From assembly GCF_033097525.1 (NCBI RefSeq), contig NZ_CP109907.1, positions 3,038,001 through 3,102,000 of the forward strand: a stretch of DNA of 64,000 nucleotides, in the 5' to 3' direction. Positions 24,893-35,039 of the stretch are shown here, in pieces. This DNA comes from Sphingobacterium sp. UGAL515B_05. Its GTDB lineage: Bacteria > Bacteroidota > Bacteroidia > Sphingobacteriales > Sphingobacteriaceae. The notes beneath the pieces are model-generated. The model was not told the origin of the DNA. It was given only the letters and a program-made list of their open reading frames with translations, and searched no databases. The translations under genes were made by a program, and so were the position numbers. Numbering within the stretch: position 1 is the first letter of the stretch; every line of letters begins with the position of its first letter.

Positions 24893-25020
24893 AGGAGTAA
24901 ATGTAATAAATATTTATTTCAAGCGATAACATCTGCTTAAATTATGGGGCTGAGATGATATTTGACCGAATAGGCGTTTAGGCTGCGCCGAAAATTTAGG
25001 AGGAAAATTAGAACTGCATA

Positions 25021-25049
25021 AAAAAAGAGCTCAGAGGAGCTCTTTTTTA
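25021..25049 (-). terminator. Terminator after the aminotransferase gene
   Basis: AAAAAAGAGCTC and GAGCTCTTTTTT, a 12-bp stem with T-run, 16 bases after the stop. Confidence 0.88.
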
Positions 25050-25064
25050 TATTTGGGTAGGAGA

Positions 25065-26270
25065 TTAGGCCAGTTTTCCTAATGCTTCTTTGATTCTTTT
25101 TAAAGCTTCAATCAAACTTTCGTCTGAAGCAGCATAAGACAAGCGGATGTAATTGTCGTTACCGAATGAATCTCCACCTACTGTAGCTACGTGACCAACA
25201 TTCAATAAGTACAATGCCAAATCAGATGAGTTTTTAATGACATTACCATCTTGGTCTTTTTTACCAAAGAACGAAGAGATTTCTGGGAAGAAATAGAATG
25301 CGCCCTCTGGAAGATTTGTTCTTACGCCAGGGATTTCAGTCAATAGATCGTATACCAATTGGCGACGACGAGCGAAAGCTTCTTTCATTTTGTTGACAGA
25401 TTCTAATCCTTGTTCATAAGCGACGATTCCTGCACGTTGAGAAATTGAACATGTACCTGAGGTTGTCTGTCCTTGTAATTTATCATTCGCGGCAGCAATG
25501 GTTTTGTTGGCAGCGATATAACCTAAACGCCATCCCGTCATTGCAAATGCTTTTGAAAAGCCATTGATGATAATTACTCTATCTTTGATGCTTTCAAATT
25601 GTGCGATGGATTCGTGTTTGTCTACAAAGTTGATATGCTCGTAGATTTCATCGGATAGGATAAATACCTGTGGATGTTTTTCGAAAACTTCAGCTAATGC
25701 AGCCAATTCATCTTTGCTGTAAACTGTTCCTGTGGGGTTGTTTGGCGAAGAGAACATAAACAATTTGGTTTTTGGTGTAATTGCCGCTTCCAATTGTGCT
25801 GGTGTAATCTTAAAGTTATTGTCGATCTCTGTATTGATAAATACCGATTTTCCTTCTGCTAAAACGACCATTTCGGAGTATGATACCCAATACGGTGTTG
25901 GGATAATTACCTCATCACCTGGGTTGATCAACGTCAAAATTACATTAGACAGGGATTGTTTCGCACCTGTAGAAACAACAATTTGAGAGATATCATAATC
26001 TAAATTGTTTTCTGTCTTCAACTTGTTTACAATTGCCTGGCGCAATTCAGGGTATCCCGGTACCGGCGAATAACGCGTCCAGTTTTCATCTAGGGCTTTC
26101 TTCGCTGCATCTTTTACATGCTCAGGGGTGTTGAAATCAGGTTCACCTACGCTAAGGCTAATTACATTAACGCCTTTCGCTGCTAATTCGCGGCCCAACT
26201 TGGTCATTTTAAGTGTAGCCGATTCGGACAAATTATTTATCCTGTCTGATAAGTATGATGATGTGCTCAT
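25065..26270 (-). CDS. aspC: Class I aminotransferase, probably aspartate aminotransferase
   Basis: A 401-residue PLP enzyme of fold type I. Visible motifs are SVGEPDFNTPEHV, SSPNNPTGTVY, LSDEIYEHI and the Schiff-base lysine in GFSKAFAMTGWRLGY. The C-terminal FYFFPEISSFFG and YIRLSYAASDESLIEAL are typical of the AspAT Ib subgroup. It interconverts aspartate and 2-oxoglutarate with oxaloacetate and glutamate; related enzymes of this group also accept prephenate. Length is normal. Stands alone with its own terminator. Confidence 0.88.
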   Translation of the reverse strand: MSTSSYLSDRINNLSESATLKMTKLGRELAAKGVNVISLSVGEPDFNTPEHVKDAAKKALDENWTRYSPVPGYPELRQAIVNKLKTENNLDYDISQIVVSTGAKQSLSNVILTLINPGDEVIIPTPYWVSYSEMVVLAEGKSVFINTEIDNNFKITPAQLEAAITPKTKLFMFSSPNNPTGTVYSKDELAALAEVFEKHPQVFILSDEIYEHINFVDKHESIAQFESIKDRVIIINGFSKAFAMTGWRLGYIAANKTIAAANDKLQGQTTSGTCSISQRAGIVAYEQGLESVNKMKEAFARRRQLVYDLLTEIPGVRTNLPEGAFYFFPEISSFFGKKDQDGNVIKNSSDLALYLLNVGHVATVGGDSFGNDNYIRLSYAASDESLIEALKRIKEALGKLA

Positions 26271-26456
26271 GGTAAGACAAAGATATTATATACGTTGCAA
26301 ATAATCTTCTTTATTTTTGAGAATTTACAAAGAAAAGTAGCTCTTTTATTGGGCTTTTTTAATAAAAGGGCAGTTGAAGCGATTTAGCACAGTTATTTAA
26401 TTGATCCCTGATGTTGGATGTTCAAAACTAATCGTTCTGATTTGTCGTTATATCTT

Positions 26457-26464
26457 TACCTTTG
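26457..26464 (+). promoter_or_regulatory. Candidate -7 promoter box for the CDF transporter gene
   Basis: TACCTTTG is a perfect match to TAnnTTTG, 72 bases before the start codon at 26537. No clear -33 box at the right distance. Confidence 0.45.
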
Positions 26465-26536
26465 CGCTCACAAAAATGCTGGCTAGTCCTCATTTCATCA
26501 TTAGCTATAGAAGGTTTCATATAGAAGATAAGCATC

Positions 26537-27526
26537 ATGTCAAGACAAAGAAGATTGGTTTTATTATCGCTTTTTACGGGAATAGGTTTGATGATTGTGA
26601 AGTTTTTTGCCTACTTTTTAACGGACTCCAGTGCAATCTTTACAGATGCGGCAGAGAGTATCGTTAATGTGATTGCTTCGGGTTTTGCATTTTATAGTAT
26701 TTATCTTTCGGCGCAACCTAAAGATGAGAATCATCCCTACGGGCATGGTAAAGTGGAGTTCTTTTCGGTGTTTTTGGAAGGTGGACTTATTTTTATCGCC
26801 GGCGCCATTATCTTAGCCAAGGCTTGCTACAATCTTTTCTTTCCGGCAGCGTTAACGCACCTTGAACAAGGGATTTATCTGATCGGTATTACATCTGTGA
26901 TAAATTTTGCAGTAGGATTCTATATCATGAAGCGTGGACGTGCATTGGGCTCTATTACCTTGGTGGCGGACGGAAAACATCTGCAGGTAGATGCCTATAG
27001 TACGGTCGGATTGATACTGGGTTTACTATTGATGAGACTGACAGGTTTCCAATGGATCGATGTGGTCATTTCAATTGTATTGGGGCTTTTTATCCTCTTC
27101 AATGGTTATAAGCTACTTCGCCAATCGATCGGTGGATTGATGGATGAATCGGATACAGCGCTCGTACAGGATGTCGTCGAAATCTTGGAGCGCAATCGGA
27201 AAGATGAATGGATTGATGTTCATAATCTTCGTGTACAGCGCTATGGGAACGAACTCCATGTAGATTGCCATCTCACACTACCCCGTTACCTTGACCTTAT
27301 CCAGGTGCATGATGAAATTTCTGCTGTGGATAAGATTGTTAATAAGGAGATGTCGGTACGGACCGAATTTTTCGTTCATGCGGATCCTTGTCTTCCACAG
27401 TGCTGCCAATATTGTCAGGTCGACAATTGCCCAATTCGTTCGGAGCAATTTCGGGGACGAATTTCGTGGGACACAGACAATGTTACACGAAATCAGAAAC
27501 ATTTTTTATATGCTATTGCTGAATAG
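26537..27526 (+). CDS. Cation diffusion facilitator (CDF) metal exporter
   Basis: A 329-residue membrane protein with about six transmembrane segments in residues 8-200. The first metal site shows in FTDAAESIVN and the second in VADGKHLQVDAYS (HxxxD type), with NHPYGHGK between. A cytoplasmic domain (about 205-290) follows. These proteins export Zn, Fe, Co or Mn in exchange for protons. The C-terminus has an unusual Cys-rich tail (DPCLPQCCQYCQVDNCP, five Cys) that may bind metal. Confidence 0.88.
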   Translation: MSRQRRLVLLSLFTGIGLMIVKFFAYFLTDSSAIFTDAAESIVNVIASGFAFYSIYLSAQPKDENHPYGHGKVEFFSVFLEGGLIFIAGAIILAKACYNLFFPAALTHLEQGIYLIGITSVINFAVGFYIMKRGRALGSITLVADGKHLQVDAYSTVGLILGLLLMRLTGFQWIDVVISIVLGLFILFNGYKLLRQSIGGLMDESDTALVQDVVEILERNRKDEWIDVHNLRVQRYGNELHVDCHLTLPRYLDLIQVHDEISAVDKIVNKEMSVRTEFFVHADPCLPQCCQYCQVDNCPIRSEQFRGRISWDTDNVTRNQKHFLYAIAE

Positions 27527-27632
27527 CGGATGCAGTTTCTGCCGTTCTTAATAGGAATAGTGTCTAGTCTGATTTCTTCGCGTATAGTAAACTAAAAAAA
27601 AGCTAGTTTATATAAATATATATAAAAAAAGG

Positions 27633-27640
27633 TATCTTTG
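27633..27640 (+). promoter_or_regulatory. -7 promoter box of lepA
   Basis: TATCTTTG matches TAnnTTTG perfectly, 30 bases before the start codon, in a strongly AT-rich region. Confidence 0.6.
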
Positions 27641-27670
27641 CCTTTTAGCAAAAGAGTTTAAAAATCCTAT

Positions 27671-29461
27671 ATGAAGCACATTCGTAATTTCTGTATTATT
27701 GCGCATATTGACCATGGCAAAAGTACTTTGGCAGACCGCCTTTTAGAGTATACCAATACCATCAGTCAGCGTGAGGCACAGGCACAATTACTTGATAATA
27801 TGGATTTGGAACGTGAACGTGGTATTACGATCAAGAGTCACGCCATCCAAATGAATTATAAAAGAGATGGTCAGGAATATATTTTGAACCTGATTGATAC
27901 CCCGGGACACGTGGATTTTTCTTATGAGGTGTCGCGTTCAATTGCTGCCTGCGAGGGCGCTTTATTGATCGTTGATGCATCTCAAGGTATTCAGGCGCAA
28001 ACGATTTCAAATTTATATCTAGCGTTGGAGCATGATTTGGAAATCATCCCAATTCTCAACAAAATGGACCTTCCTGGTGCTATGCCGGAAGAAGTCAAAG
28101 ATCAGATTGTGGATTTGATCGGTGGTGACCGCGATGCGATTATTCCTGCATCTGGTAAAACAGGTCTTGGTGTTCCGGATATTTTGGAAGCTATTGTGGA
28201 CCGTATTCCACATCCAGTGGGTGATCCTGATGGACCTTTGCAAGCCTTGATTTTTGACTCTGTTTTCAACTCATTCCGTGGTATCATGGCTTATTTTAAA
28301 GTTGAAAATGGTGAAATCCGCAAGGGCGACCGCGTGAAATTTGTTGCTACTGGGAAAGAATATTTTGCCGATGAAATTGGTACACTGAAGTTGAATCAAG
28401 TACCTAAAGAAGTCATTAAGACCGGTGATGTAGGTTATATTATCTCTGGTATCAAGGAGGCACGTGAGGTGAAAGTAGGGGATACCATTACGCATAAAGA
28501 TCGCCCTTGTTCTGAGGCTATCCAAGGGTTTGAAGAGGTGAAACCGATGGTCTTTGCGGGTATTTATCCTGTCGATACGGAGGATTACGAGGAGTTGCGT
28601 GAATCGATGCACCGTTTGCAGCTAAACGATGCTTCTTTGGTGTTTGAACCAGAGTCGTCGGCAGCCTTGGGTTTCGGTTTCCGTTGTGGTTTCTTGGGTA
28701 TGCTTCACATGGAGATTATTCAAGAACGTCTAGAGCGCGAGTTTGATATGACGGTGATCACGACAGTTCCCAACGTATCCTATAAGGCCTATATGACCAA
28801 AGATAAAGAGGAAGTGGTCGTACATAATCCTTCTGATCTACCGGATCCAAGTAAATTGGATTCAATTGAAGAACCATATATCAAAGCTAATATTATTACG
28901 AAATCGGATTTCGTTGGACCTATCATGTCACTTTGTATCCAGAAACGTGGTACGATCATGAACCAACATTATTTGACTTCAGATCGTGTTGAATTGGTCT
29001 TTGAAATGCCAATGGGAGAAATTGTATTTGACTTCTATGATAAGTTGAAAACGATCTCTAAAGGTTATGCTTCATTTGATTACCATCAGATTGGTTATCG
29101 CAAGTCAGATTTGGTAAAACTGGATATTCGATTGAACGATGAACCTGTAGATGCCTTGTCATCGTTGATACATAGGAGCAACGCCTATGATTTTGGTAAA
29201 AAAATCTGTGAAAAACTAAAAGAACTATTACCCCGTCAACAATTTGAAATTCGTATCCAGGCGTCAATCGGTGCAAAGATTATTGCCCGGGAGACGATCT
29301 CAGCTTTACGTAAAGATGTTACGGCAAAATGTTATGGTGGTGATATCTCCCGGAAGCGTAAGCTTTTGGAAAAACAAAAGAAAGGTAAGAAACGCATGCG
29401 TCAGGTTGGGAACGTAGAGATTCCGCAATCTGCATTTATGGCGGTATTGAAATTAGATTAA
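27671..29461 (+). CDS. lepA: Elongation factor 4 (LepA)
   Basis: A 596-residue translational GTPase of normal length. The G1 motif is [10 protein letters not shown]3 is [12 protein letters not shown]4 is NKMD. The LepA-specific C-terminal domain ends with [20 protein letters not shown] and a short tail. EF4 binds stalled or stressed ribosomes in the cytoplasm and membrane and promotes back-translocation or subunit assembly. It precedes folD with a terminator between. Confidence 0.97.
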   Translation: MKHIRNFCIIAHIDHGKSTLADRLLEYTNTISQREAQAQLLDNMDLERERGITIKSHAIQMNYKRDGQEYILNLIDTPGHVDFSYEVSRSIAACEGALLIVDASQGIQAQTISNLYLALEHDLEIIPILNKMDLPGAMPEEVKDQIVDLIGGDRDAIIPASGKTGLGVPDILEAIVDRIPHPVGDPDGPLQALIFDSVFNSFRGIMAYFKVENGEIRKGDRVKFVATGKEYFADEIGTLKLNQVPKEVIKTGDVGYIISGIKEAREVKVGDTITHKDRPCSEAIQGFEEVKPMVFAGIYPVDTEDYEELRESMHRLQLNDASLVFEPESSAALGFGFRCGFLGMLHMEIIQERLEREFDMTVITTVPNVSYKAYMTKDKEEVVVHNPSDLPDPSKLDSIEEPYIKANIITKSDFVGPIMSLCIQKRGTIMNQHYLTSDRVELVFEMPMGEIVFDFYDKLKTISKGYASFDYHQIGYRKSDLVKLDIRLNDEPVDALSSLIHRSNAYDFGKKICEKLKELLPRQQFEIRIQASIGAKIIARETISALRKDVTAKCYGGDISRKRKLLEKQKKGKKRMRQVGNVEIPQSAFMAVLKLD

Positions 29462-29478
29462 TCAAAATAACACAATAA

Positions 29479-29502
29479 TAAAGGAGCTCTTGGGCTCCTT
29501 TT
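29479..29502 (+). terminator. Terminator after lepA
   Basis: AAAGGAGC and GCTCCTTT form an 8-bp stem followed by T residues, 18 bases after the lepA stop. Confidence 0.75.
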
Positions 29503-29525
29503 AAATACAATAAAATCTCCTAAAC

Positions 29526-30413
29526 ATGAATCTTTTAGATGGTAAACTAGTTTCCGAAAAAATTAAAGAGCAAATTGCGTTAGATGCTGCTGAATTTACG
29601 ACACAGACCGGCCGTAAGCCTCATCTGGTTGCTATCCTTGTGGGGAATGATGGTGGTAGCGAAACCTATGTAGCTAGCAAAATGCGCAACTGTCAACTGG
29701 TCGGCTTTGAATCAACAAACATTCGTTATGATGAAAACATAACAGAGGATGAATTGATCGCTAAAGTCAAAGAAATCAATCAGGATGAGTCTATCGACGG
29801 TTTGATTGTTCAGTTGCCTTTACCAAAACATATTGATCCGGATAAAGTTACCGAAGCAATTGATTACCGCAAAGATGTGGATGGTTTCCATCCGATCAAC
29901 CTCGGACGTATGCAACGTAATCTTCCTTGTTTTATTCCAGCTACGCCATATGGTATTATGTTGATGTTGGATTATTATAAGATCGATACAGCAGGCAAGC
30001 ACGCTGTAGTGGTTGGAAGAAGTAATATTGTGGGATCGCCAATGAGTATCTTACTGGCTCGTAATTCCAATCCAGGTAATTGTACTGTGACATTAACACA
30101 TAGTCGCACAAAAGACCTTAAAACAGAGGTTTTGCGGGGTGATATCATTGTTGCAGCAATCGGTAAGAAAAATTTTGTTACAGCAGATATGGTTAAAGAC
30201 GGTGCGGTTGTGATTGATGTCGGTATTAATAGAGAAACTTCTACAGCAACAAAATCTGGTTTTAAGCTATATGGTGATGTCGATTTTGAAAATGTTGCTC
30301 CTAAAGCGTCCTGGATTACACCGGTACCGGGCGGAGTTGGGTTAATGACAATCGTGGGGTTATTGAAAAATACGTTAGAAGCTGCGAAAGGAACAATCTA
30401 TCCGAAGCAATAA
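29526..30413 (+). CDS. folD: Methylenetetrahydrofolate dehydrogenase/cyclohydrolase (FolD)
   Basis: A 295-residue bifunctional enzyme of one-carbon metabolism. Visible are the YVASK substrate motif with the catalytic Lys, [10 protein letters not shown], the KDVDGFHP segment, [11 protein letters not shown] for NADP binding and the C-terminal [11 protein letters not shown] signature. It converts 5,10-methylene-THF to 10-formyl-THF in the cytoplasm. Length normal. Confidence 0.96.
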   Translation: MNLLDGKLVSEKIKEQIALDAAEFTTQTGRKPHLVAILVGNDGGSETYVASKMRNCQLVGFESTNIRYDENITEDELIAKVKEINQDESIDGLIVQLPLPKHIDPDKVTEAIDYRKDVDGFHPINLGRMQRNLPCFIPATPYGIMLMLDYYKIDTAGKHAVVVGRSNIVGSPMSILLARNSNPGNCTVTLTHSRTKDLKTEVLRGDIIVAAIGKKNFVTADMVKDGAVVIDVGINRETSTATKSGFKLYGDVDFENVAPKASWITPVPGGVGLMTIVGLLKNTLEAAKGTIYPKQ

Positions 30414-30499
30414 TTTTGTCTAATTGGCATAGAAGTTGTAAATTGATGTATACGTGCTCTGATGAGCCGTTGAAAACTACACTCATAAATCAATTTATA

Positions 30500-31042
30500 A
30501 TGAAAAAAATTGCACTTTTAGCAGTCGTAGCAGGAGCATTGGTCATGTCTTCTTGCAACAATTCGGAGAAAAAAGACACTACAGCGACAGATTCGGCAAA
30601 AACAGTCGGTGAGCATGTAGATGCGGCAATCGCAGATTTAAAAAATGCGGAGGAAAATGCCCGTTTGAAAGCAGAGCAGGCGAAAAAGGATTTGGATGAA
30701 GCTATCGCAAAAGGCGATAAAGCTGCCGAGGAAAAGGCTCGAGCTGCTTCTGAAGAAGCTAACACTGCCTGGGAAAAAACCAAGGATGCTTTGCGTAATG
30801 CTGGAGAAGATGTAAAAGAGGGATTGAAAGACGCAAAAGATGCGACAGTAGATGCGACAAATACAGCTGTTGATAAAACAAAAGACGCTGCAAAAGATGT
30901 CGCTGACGGTACGAAGAAAGTTGCAAATGATGTTGCTACCGGAACCAAAGAGGCTGCTAAAGATGTAAAAGATGCTTCCAAAAAAGTAGGTGACGATATT
31001 AGTCGGAAAGCTAAAAATGTAGGTGAAGCGTTGAAAAATTAG
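30500..31042 (+). CDS. Alanine/lysine-rich helical lipoprotein (LEA/apolipoprotein-like repeats)
   Basis: A 180-residue lipoprotein (lipobox VMSSC, Cys19); I start at the ATG at 30500, not at the longer frame from 30416 that lacks a signal. The mature protein is an amphipathic helix built from 11-residue-like repeats rich in Ala, Lys, Asp and Thr (TKDAAKDV, TKEAAKDV). It resembles LEA-type or apolipoprotein-like proteins found as stress-related envelope proteins. Function not established. A terminator follows. Confidence 0.75.
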   Translation: MKKIALLAVVAGALVMSSCNNSEKKDTTATDSAKTVGEHVDAAIADLKNAEENARLKAEQAKKDLDEAIAKGDKAAEEKARAASEEANTAWEKTKDALRNAGEDVKEGLKDAKDATVDATNTAVDKTKDAAKDVADGTKKVANDVATGTKEAAKDVKDASKKVGDDISRKAKNVGEALKN

Positions 31043-31069
31043 TTGACGTATTTCATTTGAACGATAGGG

Positions 31070-31103
31070 AAGGGGAGCACTTTTTTGAGTGCCCCCCTTT
31101 TTT
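31070..31103 (+). terminator. Terminator after the helical lipoprotein gene
   Basis: A stem of AGGGGAGCACT with AGTGCCCCCCT (one mismatch), followed by a T-run. Confidence 0.75.
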
Positions 31104-31137
31104 ATATCACATCTTTATAATATTGACTTAAATAGGT

Positions 31138-32007
31138 TTATTGGTAATAATCCCATAATAATTTGGAAAGCTTACGGGTAAGTGCCTCTGCTTCATTTGT
31201 TTTACCCCAGCTTTTGTCTACATTGTTCTTGGTGAAAATACTGAAAACATAATCTCCTTTCGGCGCATTGACCAAAATGACCTCATTGCGTACGTCATCT
31301 AAAGAGCCTGTTTTTGAAGCTGTTTTAACAGTGGACGGGATTTGCGATAGCCCTCTTTCATCATAGAACATGTTGCCCATAAAACGATACATCTGATCGG
31401 AAGATTTTGGCGATACAACTTTGCCTTGTCGGATTAGTGTGACCAGGTCGGCCATTTCTTTTGGTGTAGTCTGGCCCCAGCCATATCTTTCCCAATCTGA
31501 CTTCCGTCCCTCTGTCTGTGAGTTGACACGCGTCTGAGTTAGTTGAAGCCCGCTCATTAATTTATTGATCGCGACACCTCCGCCCGCAAGTTTTTGATTC
31601 CAAATGCTGGTTACATTATCACTATAAGATAGCATAAGCGCAACCAGGGTTTTAAGATCAACTTGTGTACTGTCTTTAAAAAATTGCATTAGCCCTGAGC
31701 CGCCATATCGTTGACTAGCACGGTAGAGCAGTTGCTGATCAAGTTGTAGTTCACCTTTTTCAATTTTATCAAAGATGCCGACTAAAATGGGGATTTTAAC
31801 AATGCTTGCCGTCGGGAAAATGCTGTCGCCCTGGATGTTGACTTCTTTGTTTTTTTTGAGGTGGTGTACATAAATGCCAACATCGCCTTGAAAACCCTGA
31901 ATCAGCTGTTTAATCTGTGATTCGAGTTTTTTATCGGTAGCGGTTTTTTGGCCAAAGGACAGTAATGATAAGAATAGTAACGCAAATGATAGGAATATTT
32001 TGTGCAT
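31138..32007 (-). CDS. Exported serine hydrolase of the class A beta-lactamase fold
   Basis: A 289-residue exported protein (signal peptide to about residue 20). The three penicillin-recognising motifs are present: SxxK as Ser68-Ile-Val-Lys71, SDN at 129-131 and KTG at 232-234. The omega-loop region before GQTTPKEMADL has no ExxLN, so the general-base glutamate of true class A beta-lactamases is not evident. It is probably a DD-peptidase-like or unusual serine hydrolase rather than a strong resistance enzyme. Single gene, minus strand. Confidence 0.78.
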   Translation of the reverse strand: MHKIFLSFALLFLSLLSFGQKTATDKKLESQIKQLIQGFQGDVGIYVHHLKKNKEVNIQGDSIFPTASIVKIPILVGIFDKIEKGELQLDQQLLYRASQRYGGSGLMQFFKDSTQVDLKTLVALMLSYSDNVTSIWNQKLAGGGVAINKLMSGLQLTQTRVNSQTEGRKSDWERYGWGQTTPKEMADLVTLIRQGKVVSPKSSDQMYRFMGNMFYDERGLSQIPSTVKTASKTGSLDDVRNEVILVNAPKGDYVFSIFTKNNVDKSWGKTNEAEALTRKLSKLLWDYYQ

Positions 32008-32161
32008 TGTGAAGATATAATATATGTTAAATGTGGTGGATAATAGTTATTTTTATTGTTTATAGGGCTTAAGTTATGAAATATCCATGATTCGTACGCA
32101 CAGACATCGATGAAAAATAAACTGGATATACTAGCACGGACATTGAAGACTGATTTTGACT

Positions 32162-32704
32162 ATGAAATTATTTATGATTTTGATCGGTTGTAAACCGAGA
32201 AATAGACGGACAGAACAGCATGACATTTTCTTCGGTATTGGTAATGAGCTGAAGGATTTTGTCTATCCCATTAAAGATTTTTGGCCCGAGGCTGACGGTA
32301 AAATTCACATTGATGCGTACCGTATTGTCCATAAGATTGGGGAATATGAGATCAAGGTTACTGAAAGGGAGGATGAACAGGCTATTGATTCAGAATTGAA
32401 GTTGTTTTTTGTTAATTTAGGTGGCTACAAACCGAATGAATTTGACGAGTTCCATTACAAAGAACTCATTGTAGCATCCAGTTTGGCCAAGGCGACTGAA
32501 AAGGCAAAACGCACTGTTTTTTGGAAGCACCACAGTTCGGCACATATCGATGATAAGTACGGTTTGGATGTTGATGATATTTATGAGATAGAAGATTTGC
32601 TATTACCTCATGATAAAGAGCTGTATAGTATTCAAATTACGCCAAAGACCGGTCTAGAAGAAGATACCATTGCGAATGGATATTTTAAACTGAGTGCGCT
32701 GTAA
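32162..32704 (+). CDS. DUF1543 family protein
   Basis: A 180-residue cytoplasmic protein beginning MKLFMILIGCKPRNRRTEQH, which matches what I know of the DUF1543 family (MKLFM-L-GCKP, then EQHDIFF). A TTG two codons upstream opens the frame but the ATG at 32162 is the natural start. Two halves look alike: DELKLFF/VNLGGYKP repeats the first strand and GG turn. Function unknown. A bidirectional terminator separates it from the permease gene. Confidence 0.75.
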   Translation: MKLFMILIGCKPRNRRTEQHDIFFGIGNELKDFVYPIKDFWPEADGKIHIDAYRIVHKIGEYEIKVTEREDEQAIDSELKLFFVNLGGYKPNEFDEFHYKELIVASSLAKATEKAKRTVFWKHHSSAHIDDKYGLDVDDIYEIEDLLLPHDKELYSIQITPKTGLEEDTIANGYFKLSAL

Positions 32705-32733
32705 TAAGAATGTGCTATTGGATTTCTTAAACA

Positions 32734-32767
32734 TAAAAAAGGCTTCTTTATTAAGAAGCCTTTTTTA
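32734..32767. terminator. Bidirectional terminator
   Basis: AAAAAAGGCTTCTT and AAGAAGCCTTTTTT form a stem with T-runs on both strands between convergent genes. Confidence 0.88.
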
Positions 32768-32770
32768 TGT

Positions 32771-34255
32771 TTAACCAATATTTTGTTGGTTCTGATGTTG
32801 TTTTCTAATGACACTATGTTTTTTACCGTATACAAAGTAAATCAATAAGCCTAAAGCGAGCCAGACCGCTAAACGCTCCCAGCTTTCAATTGGCAATGAG
32901 GCCATCATTAAAATACAGACCAAGATACCCATGATCGGAACGAAAGGAACCAATGGTGTTTTAAACGGGCGCTCCAAATTAGGATCTGTTTTACGTAGTA
33001 CTAGAATACCTACACATACAAGGGTGAAGGCAAATAGGGTACCAATACTTACCATATGCCCAAGGTCAGAAACTGGAACGAAACCTGCGAATATACTTAC
33101 GAATACCATGAAAATAGCATTTGTTTTCCAAGGAGTCTGTCTTTTGGATAAGTCTGAAAATATCTTTGGAAGCAAACCATCTTTACTCATCGAATAAAAT
33201 ACGCGGCTCTGACCAAGTAACATCACGAGAATAACTGAAGTATATCCTGCAATAATCGTAATAATCAACGCTGTATTTAAGAAATGATAGCCTGTTCGAG
33301 CAAAAGCTGTCGCAACTGGTTTAGCATCACCTTTGAACATCGTATAGTTTTCGATACCTGTCATGACGTAAGAGAATAAAACATACAAAAGTGTACAGAT
33401 TATTAACGAGCCGATGATACCGATTGGCATACCTTTTTTTGGATTTTTTGCTTCTTGAGCAGCTGTACTTACCGCGTCGAAACCGATGAATGCAAAAAAG
33501 ACAACGCCTGCAGCCCGTAATACTCCACTGATACCAAAGTGACCGAAGTCATCACTTTTTAAAAATGACCAAAAGCTTTGCTGTCCACTTTTCACAAGCT
33601 CTTCACCTGCATTTGTAGGGATAAATGGATCGTGGTTAGCAGGATTGATAAAGCTCCATCCCAAGGCAATGAAAATCAATACTACACCAACTTTTAGGAT
33701 AACCAATATATTGTTTACGCGGGATGATTCCTGTGTGCCGCGCATCAGTAACAGCGATAGTAAACAAACAATAATGATGGCCGGCAGATTGACTACACCA
33801 CCTTCCCAAGGGCCTTTGAGCAGGGTGTCGGGGAGCTGGATATGAAATATCATCAGGAGCTGATTGAAATACTGAGACCAACTGACGGCAACCGTGGCTC
33901 CTGCTAGTGCATATTCTAGGACGAGATCCCAGCCGATTATCCAGGCAACAAATTCACCCATTGTGGCGTAGGAATATGTGTAAGCACTTCCCGCAACAGG
34001 GATCATAGAGGCAAATTCGGCATAACAAAGACCTGCGAATCCACAGCCTACTGCTGCGATAATGAAAGATAGGATAACAGCTGGCCCTGCATTTTCAGCA
34101 GCGGCAATCCCTGTTAGGGAGAAAAGTCCTGCCCCAATGATAGCCCCGACACCGAGGGCGATAAGGCCCGAGCTGGACAGTGTCCTCTTTAGCGTGTGTT
34201 CTCCATTTTCATTTGCTTCAGCAATGAGTTGAGGAATCGATTTTTTAAATAGCAT
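32771..34255 (-). CDS. Amino acid permease, APC superfamily (cationic amino acid transporter type)
   Basis: A 494-residue inner membrane protein with about 12 to 14 transmembrane segments. GLIALGVGAIIGAGLFSLTG is the first-helix consensus of APC permeases, and FFAFIGFDAVSTAAQEAKNP is the segment typical of the CAT/YfnA-like group. It imports amino acids with protons or exchanges them. The length and C-terminal topology are normal. Single gene with upstream terminator of the next unit. Confidence 0.88.
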   Translation of the reverse strand: MLFKKSIPQLIAEANENGEHTLKRTLSSSGLIALGVGAIIGAGLFSLTGIAAAENAGPAVILSFIIAAVGCGFAGLCYAEFASMIPVAGSAYTYSYATMGEFVAWIIGWDLVLEYALAGATVAVSWSQYFNQLLMIFHIQLPDTLLKGPWEGGVVNLPAIIIVCLLSLLLMRGTQESSRVNNILVILKVGVVLIFIALGWSFINPANHDPFIPTNAGEELVKSGQQSFWSFLKSDDFGHFGISGVLRAAGVVFFAFIGFDAVSTAAQEAKNPKKGMPIGIIGSLIICTLLYVLFSYVMTGIENYTMFKGDAKPVATAFARTGYHFLNTALIITIIAGYTSVILVMLLGQSRVFYSMSKDGLLPKIFSDLSKRQTPWKTNAIFMVFVSIFAGFVPVSDLGHMVSIGTLFAFTLVCVGILVLRKTDPNLERPFKTPLVPFVPIMGILVCILMMASLPIESWERLAVWLALGLLIYFVYGKKHSVIRKQHQNQQNIG

Positions 34256-34325
34256 AGGATTAATTCTTTACGATTATTTAGCTTTTCAATTGTTTAATTA
34301 ATGTCAAATATAAATGATCTCAATG

Positions 34326-34353
34326 AAAAAAGGGAAGATTGCTCCTCCCTTTT
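34326..34353 (-). terminator. Terminator after the oxidoreductase pseudogene
   Basis: AAAAGGGA and TCCCTTTT arms around a GC-rich loop, with T-run on the minus strand. Confidence 0.6.
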
Positions 34354-34387
34354 GTAATAAAATCTGAATCAAATGCCTGTTTGGGTA

Positions 34388-35032
34388 CTAATACGCTGCT
34401 GTAAAGCGTTTATTGAGGAATTGTTTGTTCTCAATTTCGTCTGCTATTGCTACAGCAAGATCCTCTACTGATAATCTAGAACGACCCTCCTGATCAAATA
34501 CAGGAGTATCAAGGCCTGTGCGGTATTTTCCGGTACGGGTTCCACCAGCATGGGAATTCATTTCTATAGCAGGACTAAACATGGTCCAGGTAAGTTGATC
34601 TTCTTTCCGGATGGTATTCAGATAATCTGCTGCAGCTAATGCCCCAGGTTTAATTTCTTTTGGAAAATCCGGTGAATCGACCAGTCTATTTCCATCAACC
34701 AATAAACTTCCTGCACCACCAATAACAATGAAACGATTGATACCGGCATCTTTAACAGCCTGTTGGATGGCCAATGCACCTTTTGTAAAATCTTCATAAA
34801 GATTAGGGTTGGTCCATCCGGCATTGAAAGCCGAAACAACAACATCAACACCTTTTAGCGCAGAAACCAATTGATTATTATCATTGATATCTACTTGGAG
34901 TTTGGTTACTTTTTCACTCGATGGAATATTTTCGATGTGGCGGGCGATGGCGACTACGTCATAGTTACGGTCTACCAATTCTTTTACGAGATGAGATCCT
35001 TATCCTGTGGATCCAATTACTGCTACTTTCAT
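34388..35032 (-). pseudogene. NAD(P)-binding oxidoreductase broken by a stop codon at codon 11
   Basis: From the ATG at 35032 the frame reads MKVAVIGSTG, TAA, then GSHLVKELVDRNYDVVAIAR and on to residue 214 without further stops. It is an SDR-type NAD(P)H-binding protein with a VVSAFNAGW motif, IGGAGSLLVD and a late substrate loop. The stop lies in the glycine-rich nucleotide-binding loop, where GxTGxxG is expected; one residue is also missing. Reinitiation at a TTG (34978) would lack the cofactor loop. It forms an operon with the Rrf2 gene, 7 bases apart. Confidence 0.8.
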
Positions 35033-35039
35033 GTTTCCT

